DNA of 64,000 nt. It comes from Umbilicaria muhlenbergii (Eukaryota; Ascomycota; Lecanoromycetes; Umbilicariales; Umbilicariaceae). The stretch lies in NCBI GenBank assembly GCA_000611775.1, contig KK106981.1:7988023-8052022 (forward strand). The letters run 5' to 3'. Position 1 is the first letter of the stretch. Each line of letters begins with the position of its first letter. Below are positions 20,679 to 30,833 of the stretch, in pieces. Under the pieces are notes generated by a model. That model had not been told where the DNA came from. It made no database searches and saw nothing but the letters and a program-made list of their open reading frames with translations. The translations under genes and the position numbers were made by a program.

Positions 20679-23600
20679 CTATGCAACCCCCCGATATCTG
20701 ACTAACGGCGACCCCCTCGCCTCCCTAACCGGTCCCCTCCTCCCCCACCCCTTCTGCGCCACCGCCTCCGTAACCTTAATATCCCGATCCAACACATCCA
20801 CCAACCCCTGTGCAAACAGCGCCCTCGTCCCCTCATCCGCCAAATAAACCCTCTCGCCGCTCCTGTTCCTCCTCCGAGCGCTCAAATCCATAAACGTCCG
20901 CGACAGCAGCCGATCGAGCGCCTTCCTGAACTCCAGCACCGTCTTCGCCGCCCGCCACTCCTGGCACTGCACGTAGAACGGCAACCAGCCGTCCATTGTC
21001 AAGATGCGGCCTTCGTTGCGGATGCGCCCGCCGAAGAGCGTCGCCATAAGGGGGGTGGTAACGGAGGTCTCGCGCAGGAAGATGGTGCGGCCGTCGTTGG
21101 AGCGCGCCATGGCGCTGAAGGTGTAGAGGGTGCCTCGCCTGGGCCCCTCGCTGTCTCGACGATCACCTCGGGCGGCAGCATTGATGGAGGACGGATGCAC
21201 GAGCGCGCCCCTTTCGCCAGGGGTGCGGAACGTGCGACCGCCGTTGGCGACAGCGAGATTAGGATGCAAGCCCGCGAGGGCAAGGGCTTTGATGATGGGG
21301 ATTTTGCGGGAGTTTTTGTTGAGCGAGGGAGGGCCGAGTTCGCCGCCGCGGCGGGCGTCGGCTGGAGTGGCGGGGATGAGCCCAGCTTCGACGAGGATCT
21401 CTTCGATCTGTCGGGCGGTCCCGTCGATGCCCTTGAAGGCGCCAAGGTGGATGAAGTTCTGCTGCGCGAACTGCCACACGGCGTGCTGACCCTGCTGCTC
21501 GCTAATACGGCGCAGTTCGCGCATGGCGTTGATTAAAGCAATGTGGTCGCTGCCACTTCCTTGCACAAACGACATTCGAGCGGCAAGGGCTTCACCTCGA
21601 GCTTGCAGAGGGTTGATGAACAAAGCCCGCTCTGCAGCTGCAGCTCCGAGAAGAAGCATGGCATCCAGACACCGGAATATAACGCCGAGGACGATCATTT
21701 TACCCAACGATGGATGGACTGGCAAAGATGCAAGCAAGCGGCCCAGGGGCGTTATCTTTTCGTCGTCGGTCAGGGCTTCCAAAGATTGTAGATTCATGAC
21801 AGATGCATCTACCGCCTTGGGCGACGGTGGCTCGATGGCTTCGGCGAGAAATTCACGGATCGGAGATTTGAAGGCTTGCGCCTTAATGTCCAAGCAAATC
21901 TCTTGGAGGTCAGCCCTTAGCATCTCAGGTAATCCTATCGCCCTCATCGAGTTATACCGCTCTTTGGAGAACAGTGCATAGTAATTTCCGTTCTGGACTC
22001 TCCCAGCGCGACCGGCTCGCTGCTTTGAATTCGATTTGCTGATCCAAGTGCACCTTAGCTGAGTGATACGTCGGACTTGATCGTATTCCTTCTGTCTGAG
22101 CTTCCCTGCGTCAACCACGTACTGGACATCGGGGATCGTAATCGAGGTTTCTGCTATGTTCGTGGCCAGAATGATCTTCCTGCAGCCATCTGGCACGGGG
22201 TCGAAGACTTCGGTCTGTCCGGCGCTTATCGATGAATGTAGCATGGAAAGCTTGAACTTTGACCCATCCATGAAGTCGATGCCTAGGATATTGCCTTTTC
22301 GCAATAGTTCATCGACCTTGATAATCTCGTCGAGCCCGGGTAAGAACACAAGTATTGCACCCTCTTGACTCGTTTTAGCGATGTGACCAATGGTCAATGC
22401 TACAAGGCCGTAGGGCACCAAAGCATCATCTTGTGCGTTCGAAATCACAACGTCGCCTTCAGATGATAAGGTTCGCTCGTGCTTCCAGTCAATGACTACC
22501 TCTTCATCGGTCTGCGCTTCATTTTTATTTGCATTGTTGTTTTTCAGGGATGCATTGGATTCTTGGAATGTATGTTCGACTTTCAAATAATCTCTCGTGG
22601 CTGGATCCGATTGCAACATGTGCAGATCATGCGTCCCGTACTGCTTCTTCAAGGTCTCCATGATACCTGTCAAATGGTTTTCTTTCACAGGAAAGCTCCG
22701 ACCTGGAACACTCAAAGATGGGCAGTCCGTGGAAGCCAACCCCGGAGCCGTATGCTTGAAGTATGCAGCGAAGAGTTCTGTATCCATTGTAGCACTCATC
22801 AGAACCACCTTTGGAGTTGCTTTCCCAAGTGCTGCTCGCTGCGTCATGACTTTCTTGAGTATGATGAGCAAGAAGTCGATTATGATGTCTCGTTCGTGGA
22901 CTTCGTCTATGACCAAATGCGATGTACCGTCAAGGACTTCGTCCGGAGAATGCTGTAGTTGTTGCAAGAGGATGCCTGCTGTGCAGTATGTAATACTACC
23001 ACCAACTTGAGGTAGCTTTGCATCGAAGCGGACATGGTATCCCACAGAATCCTGCAGGTTCTCTGCTCGTTCGTTAGCCACACGTCTTGCCACGGATGTA
23101 GCTGCGATCCGCCTTGGCTGAGTGCAGATGATGTTGCAATCGGCTCCATGACCTTCCGCAATGGCTTTATCCAATAAGATCTGCGGTACCTGCGTGGTTT
23201 TGCCACTGCCGGTAGCGCCAACAATAATGCTGTATGTGTTATTCGAAACTATGTCAATGACTTTGGCTCTGTATTGCGTCATGGGAAGATCCTCTCTTTT
23301 CTGTCGAAGCACTGCCAGCTTTGGGTCCTTGAGATATTGTTCTTGAGCTTTCTGTAGGTGCGCCGTCCGAGCTTTGGCCTGACTTGGTGATGGTTTGCGT
23401 CGAAAATGTGCTTTCCTAGTTTCTTCAGCTTCTTCCTCCGACACAACTTCATCACGCTCATCTGGTAGCCCAGCTTTGCGGGCGCTGAGCAACATCTCCC
23501 TCATGACAAGCACGCAGTCTTCGTCAATGGGCATATCGATCGTTCCTACTGGCCTGAGGATGTCCCCATTACCAGCTTTTAAGGCTCGGAGAAATTGAGG

Positions 23601-25029
23601 ATACAACTCCGGGGTTTTCTTCTTCAGTTCCACAGCAGCAGTCAGATACGCCAGATCCTCTGCCTTCTTCTTCGCAACCATGACAACAGGTTCGCCAACG
23701 GGCTCGCCGTTGATCATTACTTGCGCACGGTGTGCTCCAGTTCCAAGTAATTTCACTTGCGTGGTTTGGACTTCGATCTGGGTACCTTTGTTGAGAATCT
23801 TGTAGAATTCGACGAAGTTCTGAATGTTGCCGGTATTTAGCGTTGTAGAATCCTTGATGACTATAGAGCTTTCGCCATGCTCAGCATGGTATTTCTCGGC
23901 CTCTTGCTTGAAATGAACGCCAGCGGATATCTCTGCCATCTTGAGTTCAAATCCCTTGCCAGTGACCTTGATGTTTTGCTCAGGAAGTTCGACGGTGACT
24001 TGGATGATCCTCCTTGAATGACCTCGATGACGTCTGCGCACTTCGTCGGCAGTCACATTGGGAACGCAGTCAAACCGCGCAGCATAGTTGTAAATATCTG
24101 TCTTCGCATCCCGCTCGTCGACAATAGTCTGCCTGTCTAGCCTATCAACTGCAGAACGGGGATTCAAGATCTCGCTAAGGATGCCGTGCTCGTGTAATTT
24201 CGCAAGCAGATGATGGTATGCGATCTTCTCAGCGAGTTTCTTTAAAAAAGTCAGCACGTTCGAGAAACGGCATACGTGGGGCGCACCTTGCTGACCGCCT
24301 CCGCGATGACACTGAATGGCTCCTGATGAGACTCCAACGTACAAAACAGAGTACATGAAACCACATTTTTACCGGACGTCGAAAATTCGGACTGTATCTG
24401 TCCTAAATGTGCATTGTGGATTACATTATATAGTCCTTCTTTTGGATTCTCTAGCATTCGAGGCTGTAGGCCCGGGCATTCTTGTGGTGATGGGAGATGC
24501 GCTGGCAATTCGACGTGTGGTTCATCCGTCGTTGTAGTCGAAGGCGTCAAATGCCTTCGTTTAGCAGGCTGCTGCGACGACTCGGTCCTCTTTCGCTTTA
24601 TTGCGGTACTGCCCCTCCCAGTCCACCTATTCCTACGTCCATTTGAGCGAGCGGATACTTTTACCTCGGTGTTGGGAGATCTCGATCGAGCCTGGGACTG
24701 AGATGGTGGACGTGTTGGGTTTTGCCCCTTTCCGGATGGACCTTTTGCATTTTTGGGGGTGGGTATGTCTATTGGTAAATGCCGTTGTTCTTTGAACAGC
24801 ATAGCAGGTGGAATGTTGTTGTCGGTGGATGATCTCGACGCTTGTGCGGTTGACACTGGTCTTCTCAATGTTCTCGATCCCGCATTTCTGCACGATAATC
24901 GAGGGATCAGGTTGCTGTTTAGCCCCGCTGACGGGCTAACACGCGTACACAGAGCCTGTTAAGTAAACTTGTCAATATTCTTTTGCAGCTTCCATACACT
25001 GAGACTTAACTTACCAGCGCTCTCTTCAT
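20679..25029 (-). CDS. DEAH-box RNA helicase, mitochondrial-type leader
   Basis: Exons 25015-25029 (only MKRAL), 24287-24955 and 20679-24239 join in frame to about 1414 residues. The N-terminus is rich in Arg, Ser and Ala with almost no acidic residues and includes LIPRLSCRNAG and RRPVSTAQ, a convincing mitochondrial presequence. Residues about 150-260 and 400-450 look like weak double-stranded-RNA-binding or DHX-type accessory regions. The helicase core follows: Walker A GATGSGKTT (about 569-577), DEVHERD (about 673), SAT (about 710), then FLPGLDEI, TNIAETSITIP and QRAGRAGR. HA2 and OB-fold domains end the protein (LGRLLASLPVHPSLGK). It resembles DHX9/DHX36/YLR419W-type enzymes; RNA substrate and mitochondrial location are inferred. 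All core motifs are intact. Confidence 0.9.
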
Positions 25030-25405
25030 CGCGCAGGCAAACCGCTTCGAGCTCACTTTATCTTCACAGGACTCCGGACGACACAGGTAGAGCGTTCCTA
25101 CACATTGTTGCCGATCAGAAGCTGTCCTAGAGCAGCAGAAAGAGCAGACAATAAGAAGTCTGCGGATTGATTCGATGGCGACTGTTCTGAACTAGGAGTA
25201 TCTAACCTTTCGCCAACATCAAAAAAAAGGCTCTGTCAGCCCTACAAGAATAATGTCTACGCTAGCAACCTCGCTCGAGGAGCCTCTTCCCGACGCTGGA
25301 ACTCTTACCCTTGCATTTACTCCGGCAGTGCGAAAAGGGTCTCCTTGCGGGACGATCTGAAGTGCAAAAATATGCAATCTTATCACATGGAAATAGCAAA
25401 ATATG
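25030..25405. promoter_or_regulatory. Helicase upstream region
   Basis: Nothing coding is supported in these 376 bp. It should contain the helicase promoter. The tRNA-like gene's 3' end and a TTTT tract on the minus strand lie at its right edge. Confidence 0.5.
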
Positions 25406-25549
25406 TGGACACACGGGGATTTGAACCCCGGACCTTTCACAAGTGCAGTTCAGTCAATGCGAAGCGAAAATCTGTATATTATTAGTCGGGTGTTGCTTAC
25501 TAGCAAACTGAAGTCATGTTCACTCACCATACCCCTAGACCATGTGCCC
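25406..25549 (-). tRNA. tRNA-like gene (Pro-like body) split by an intron-like insert
   Basis: Read on the minus strand, the 5' end GGGCACA pairs with the 3' end TGTGTCC. Box A (TGGTCTAGGGG) and box B (GGTTCAAATCC) are canonical, and the T arm is CGGGG/CCCCG. A TTTT tract about 6 nt beyond the 3' end could stop RNA polymerase III. Between the D loop and the anticodon stem sits 56 nt beginning GTGAGT and ending ACAG (25472-25527). Taking it out restores TATGAT and the expected D stem (GTC/GAT), with a 5-bp anticodon stem TTCGC/GTGAA. The anticodon loop is 23 nt, so it may also hold a short nuclear tRNA intron of about 16 nt. The body looks most like tRNA-Pro, but the loop begins TTCGC, so the anticodon cannot be assigned. 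It may be a pseudogene. Confidence 0.65.
25472..25527 (-). other. Spliceosomal-intron-like insert in the tRNA-like gene
   Basis: The 56-nt insert has a GTGAGT donor, a CTAAT branch-point-like word (ACTAATAAT) about 15 nt before the 3' end, and a TACAG acceptor. It also contains a small hairpin, TTGCT/AGCAA around AGTA. Size and signals match protein-gene introns in the same window (48-111 nt). Confidence 0.65.
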
Positions 25550-26589
25550 CTGGATGATTAAGACTTCACTATCTCAGTAATTATTAGCTGTGTTAAATTT
25601 TGCCGTGCTTGGTGGTGACTTTCTGGAGGTCTCTCATTTTCCAGAGGAAGAGTAACCCGTAGACATGGTCGAAATGAACGTGCCAACTCCACTTGATGGG
25701 AAGAGATCACTATAAGACGTTTAATCAGATCAGCAGCCTCAAAGACGTGAGCAATGAAGGGGTAGGTGCAACTCAAGGACATCTTTTCGTTGATTAGTCT
25801 CGAGCAGGGTGTTCCTCGAACAACTTACAAATAGAGGAAACAGCTCGGTCTCTTCTGGCATCCGCGCTCTGGATAACAACTAACATCTCTGTTGATTATC
25901 ACGTTGTTGAGAGGGACCCCAACTCTGATCACCGGTTATTTTGGCCTCGATCCTGAGGATTGGTTAGTTGGAGGTGTATCTATTGAGAGATGCCAGGGAG
26001 AAAAGGAATTGAGCACTTGTAGTCCAGCAGTCAGTCAAACACCCATTGCTTTGTAAGAAGAAGGCGCGGCCCCTTGAGCTGGATAGGTTTCAAGCGGCTG
26101 GTGACACATCGAGTAATTTAAGATCCGCCACGTGGATCGAGTGTTGAGCGCCTTTGGTTGAATTCACTATTACTTATTCCGCCATTGTCTCCAGTATGCC
26201 CACTAGTAATCTTAATACTCGTTTCTAAGATACACCTTTAAATAGCTGCCTACTAGTCGCTTCGAATACGTAAACTATGTAAGTCTCGAAGAAGTTGTTA
26301 AAGCGAAATTTATAAGGTAAATCTTAACATACTGACTGCTGTTCAGGAAACAGTGGCCAGGGAGCTTCCGTGCAGACCTTAGGGAGACATCTAAGTCTTT
26401 TCACTGTTATGCTGAACTCCCAATAGATAGTTAAAGTACTACATTCAAGTCTTCTTCGAGGGTTATCACACCATATTACATGCTTCAGATTACTTCTATA
26501 ATCCAAGACCCACTTCCAGTCCTACCCACACCGTCAACCGTATTAACACAACCACATAAACCCCTTCCTACCACTGTCCCTCCCCACAT
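25550..26589. other. AT-rich intergenic region
   Basis: This 1040-bp region contains no supported gene. From about 26150 it is markedly AT-rich with TAG/TAA-rich words on both strands. That is consistent with old mutated repeat DNA, but no transposon motif or terminal repeat was identified. Confidence 0.5.
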
Positions 26590-27328
26590 CTACCCAATAG
26601 TCCCACCCCCCACCAAATTACTCCCATCCCAGATATCAAACGTCGCCGCCCCCCACCCATTCGCGTCCATAAACTCAATCATCGAACTCAACACCGCACC
26701 GAGCACCCCATACGTCACCTGATGATTATTCGCGTTCCAAACATGCACCGCCAACCCATTCGTCGGAGGATTCCCCCCACTGCCACTCGAACTACTCTCA
26801 GCAGCCGCGGTACCCCCCGATGCCGCGACGGCCGCGGCGTTGGATTCGGTCCACGAGAAGACGCCGCCGTTGAGCAGGCCATCGCCGTAGTCGAGGATGT
26901 GGCTGATGACGGCGTTGAAGCCGCTGGAGAGGAGATTGCGCAGACCGCTGTCGAGAATGGTGTGCGTGATTGTTATGAGGATGAAGGTTTCGCTGTGGGG
27001 GGCGCACCACCAGAGTGAGGGGCCTTGAGACCCACCGGCGCGGGGTGTGAGGTCGAGGTCGCGCGTGGAGAGAGATAGCTGGGATTCGCTGGAGTGGGGA
27101 AGGGGAGAGAGTTAGCGAAAGGGAGGGGGGGGTTTCAATGGGGTGGAAGGGGGAGGGAAGTGAAGTCACTAGTTACCTTCCGGCTGCGACTTTGGGAGCG
27201 TTGGCGCACATGGGTTGGCCCCGAGAAGACAGTGGCCGAATCTCTTCTAGAGACGGAAATGGGATTGCGCGGGCCTGCCTGACAAGGTGAGTGAGGGCAA
27301 GGAGATGAGTTAAGCAAAGGAAATGCAT
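26590..27328 (-). CDS. Small secreted protein, CANAP/WNxNNHQ family (copy A)
   Basis: Two exons (27177-27328 and 26590-27088) join in phase 2 to 216 residues. Residues 1-21 are a signal peptide (MHFLCLTHLLALTHLVRQARA). A short propeptide-like stretch ends in SSRGQPM and leads into CANAPKVAAG, where the intron falls. The mature domain has WWCAPHSETFILITI, GDGLLNGGVFSW, a Ser/Gly/Ala-rich insertion of about 30 residues found only in this copy, then HVWNANNHQVTYGVLGA and FDIWDG. Two cysteines are conserved in the family, allowing one disulfide. I do not recognise the family. Copies B (450 bp upstream), C and the broken D share the layout and the intron position. Secretion suggests an extracellular role; effector, wall or self-recognition functions are all possible. 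Confidence 0.82.
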
Positions 27329-27781
27329 GCTGATCTAGTGCGTTGTAGCGCCTGCAATGGTCGAATTGAGAATAGATACTGCTCGGTACTCGAGGAAACA
27401 TGTCCTTTTGTATGATGCGAGCGAAATCGGTTTCAAACAAGCGTGATATTCTAGTGTCTGTTCGAGCGGATGCACGATTAGCTTCGCCTCAGTGCATGGT
27501 GGCTACGTTTCATGTGCTTTGACAAAATCCCCGATTTATGAGAGAAGCGAAACCACTAAAGCGAAGCTTTGCTAAAAGCGAGAAAACAAGACGGGCCATC
27601 ATTAGGTATGTCATAAAAGCTGGTACTCTTCCGGTGTCACCATATCATCGTGCGAACGCTCCGAAACCGAATGACAGCTGAAAGCGGAGAAAGAGAGCAC
27701 TCCCACAGTCTCGACGCCAGCAAAGCCCGGGGAACAAGGCCTTGCTGGATCAAAAGGTAGAAACGGCTGGTAAGAATTTCA
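27329..27781. other. Intergenic region between secreted-protein copies A and B
   Basis: A 453-bp stretch upstream of copy A and downstream of copy B. It should hold the copy A promoter. I saw no gene and no obvious repeat bounding the duplication. Confidence 0.5.
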
Positions 27782-28480
27782 TCAAAAAACCGACCCTTGG
27801 GACGAAGACCCAGCCGTCTGCCATCCGAGCACCCCCTGCGCGACCTGGTTCTGTCCATCATAGATTTCGAAATTCGCCCCGCCCCAATGCTGCTGATGAA
27901 ACATGAAGTCCTCCAGGGCGTGAATCGCCGCACTGGCCACTCCCCATGTCATCTGATGATTGTTAGCATTCCAAATGTGCATGGCCAGAGCGTCTGTCGT
28001 CCAGCTAAACACGCCGCTAGGAACCACGCTGTCGCCAATGACCACGATCTGCGTCATAATCGCAGTAAAGGCTGCAACGAGCATATCCGGCACCACAGAG
28101 CCGGGAATCGATTCGGCCATGGTGATTATGACGTTGGTTTGGCTGTTTGGGGCGCACCAGAGGACCCCTTGGGAACCGCTGTTCCAACGGACACGTGGCT
28201 CAATTTGGATGGCACGAGGTTTGAGGTTCGCCGGTGTCATGCTTAAGACTCGGAAGGGACATTAGCGACCTATGTTCTTGTTGCTGAAGTAAGGTTGCTG
28301 GATGTGTGAAGAGTAGAGGGCGAGCATATACCTTCCAGCGACAATGTTAGGGGCATTTGCGCAGACCGCCTGACTTCGTGGTGCTGGTATACGGTCGATG
28401 GGAACGGCAATGGGTGTTGCTGAGTGGAGTGTGAGAAAGTGTACCAGCACTACCATCGCTGTCGGGGTAAAGTCTCGCAT
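27782..28480 (-). CDS. Small secreted protein, CANAP/WNxNNHQ family (copy B)
   Basis: Exons 28332-28480 and 27782-28241 join in phase 2 to 202 residues. The signal peptide is MRDFTPTAMVVLVHFLTLHS followed by a short Pro/Arg-containing stretch ending SQAV, then CANAPNIVAG at the intron. The mature part has a basic linker (LKPRAIQIEPRVRW), VLWCAPNSQTNVIITM, GDSVVPSGVFSW, HIWNANNHQMTWGVASA, EDFMFHQQHWGGANFEIYDG and a Gln/Ser-rich end. The 90-nt intron has a CTAAT branch point and an unusual TTAAG acceptor; no CAG option keeps frame. It is in tandem with copy A, suggesting local duplication, but the two are clearly diverged. Confidence 0.82.
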
Positions 28481-30833
28481 GACTAAATAGCGGAGGAAAC
28501 TGGGCACGAGGCCGTGGAATAAACGTCACGATGGTACTTCAAAAGACCAGACAACGCCATCTCAGCCTTTCGATCCTTTACTTGTCGATATACGCGGTGT
28601 GAAAACGTACATCTGCATTTGATGGCGAGGCGGCGCATGGCGCATACATTTGTTTCAAGCAATTGCGATTCTAGCGAACCACTTGATTCGGACAGTGTTT
28701 CAATGCCATAGAGATAACACTGGCAGGAATTCACAAGAGGATAAAAAAAATGGTAGAATTGATGTGGTCTTGCCTGTACGATAGCCTACTGGCTAGTGCC
28801 GCAAAAAGATATGTAGCATCGGCTCTAATCGCGTAAAATGGTAATCAGTGCTGCGGCATTGTATCATTAGCAGTATCATGTGACTCTAAATACTACCCTG
28901 ACTGGCCAGGAGCCGCGCGGTAAAGGCACCGTATGCCCACAGTGGATTAGCACCCGCAATTCTTGGATCACTGCGTGGCACCAGTAAGTGAGCTCCCTAA
29001 AGATCAAACAGGCGATGCTTTCTAGCCTACCAAAGGCGGCTAAAAGCTTCAGGAGAAAATGCTTTTCAGTGAAAAGACCGTTTCTTCTCCGACAGGTGTG
29101 GCAACCTGTGCAACCTTCTCACTCACCCTGGCGAGAACAATGACCAACTCCACCATCGTTTGTGAGGGTATCGGACATAAGTCATGAATAAAGAAAGACT
29201 TCCCCCATCGCAGGACTTCACGGAAATTGTACTGGGAGGCATGTGGACAAAATAAGTGAAGTCATCAGCAGAGGGTCCCTTCGAGCACTCACGCATTCAA
29301 GACTGATTTTGAGAACTGGTTAATGCAAAGATGATAGAAGCATGAATCCCTACAGCATCCACTTTCGAACATTAGACATATCGCCTTTGTCGTTGTAGTA
29401 CTGTGAGGGCCCCAAGCTGAAGACTGCCACTTACTGTGTCCATAAGCGGGGCGAGGGTTTTCGCTGTTGTTATATCCAGTGGAACACCCAGCTGAAGACC
29501 ATCACTTATTTTGCCCATGCGCCTGCTGGCTGTTTTCTCTGTATTCATCCGATACTCTTACCAGCCGTAGTGATATCGTGCCATCAGGTCCAGCTTGCAA
29601 GGGTATGCAAGTGTGATGGGGAATGGATTTATGGTCAATGGTCCACTCTTCTGCTGCTTACCAGTGTACTCGATAGTATGGGACGTGAACCGCGGATAAC
29701 AGAGGTTAGCATATCTGTGTTCAGTTACTTCCCATAGAGAGCTTGAGCTGCGGTGGGAGCAATTGCAAGCCTTGCCTGTTACGGTTAGTTTAGTGGACGT
29801 CAGCTATTTTTAATCGATAGACACTCCCTCAGCAGCAATGTGATCAAAACAGGTACGTAGGAACACATAACTCCTCCTTACCGGCTCACTCGCTCGCCCC
29901 CCTTAACGTCCTCGTTAGTCACAACTTCCTCAAAGTCCTGGTCTTACACCGCTTCTTCTGAATGGCCCTACCCCACCCCTGCTCGAGAAGCCTTTTGTGA
30001 GATATGCCTCTCAAAGCTGAGCCTGCACCTCGAAGTTTCCCGATCGCTGCTTCGAAACGCATATCCTATCAAATGTAGACCCCCCACGCTTTGTAATGTA
30101 GTCCAAGGGTGTAAGCTCTGTGACTCAAGGCCTCATTCATCTTGAGGTCAGTAGTAGTCTGGACACTGGAGTCGCCGAGAGCCTGGACGATAGATGGGAA
30201 GGATCGATGAGTCAGAGAGCCATAGCCACGCTACACCGATGTCAAGGGTACAGCAATATACAGCCCCTGTAAATGCCTGCCACATCGTAGTAGCATGGCT
30301 GCTCCAGTGAACCAGTTCTAGGTCGAACTAGAGAAAGTGCGGAGTCTTGTCCGCGTGATCGTCCCTCCAATCGGGGATGCCATCAGACGGCCGATGAAAT
30401 TGCCTTATTAGGGCATCGAGAAAGATGACAGATAGCGGAAAAGTCGATCCAAACCACGGGAGCAGCAAGCAGTGAAGCGCGAGGAGGTAACACAGCAGCA
30501 AAAGGCTAAAGCACATCACAGACGACAAATGGATGAAAGCTGCGTCACTCTGAGCACTTTGAGATCTGCAATCGGGCATGTCCAGGGCGTTGCAGAGGTG
30601 GAGATCATTAGATTTCAAATCAACTGGCAAGGTTGTCGTTGCTGACTGGCGGGGAAGCTAACCGATATTGGGCGGCTGATACGCTAATCCCAATTTGCCA
30701 GTTTCTCCCAGCGCCCGTAGGGCTAAGAACAGCGAAGTGTGATTGGTGTAAAATACAGGTGTATTTGAAGCAGTCTATAACGGTCTATGCAGTCCAACAC
30801 CTGTAAAGTCTAGTTTCGCTTTTTGTCTAAAGA
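28481..30833. other. Gene-poor region of 2.35 kb
   Basis: No coding region, RNA gene or mobile element can be supported here. The longest open frames are about 100 codons with no domain. Composition is more AT-rich than nearby genes. It separates the secreted-protein pair from the SmgGDS-like gene, and may contain degraded repeat DNA. Confidence 0.5.

Noticed and set aside
25219-25440. 73-codon minus-strand frame overlapping the tRNA-like gene
   Set aside because: It reads through box B and the acceptor stem; the RNA-gene reading explains the sequence better.
27797-28246. 149-codon plus-strand frame antisense to secreted-protein copy B
   Set aside because: It exactly mirrors the coding exon of copy B and has no motif or signal peptide.
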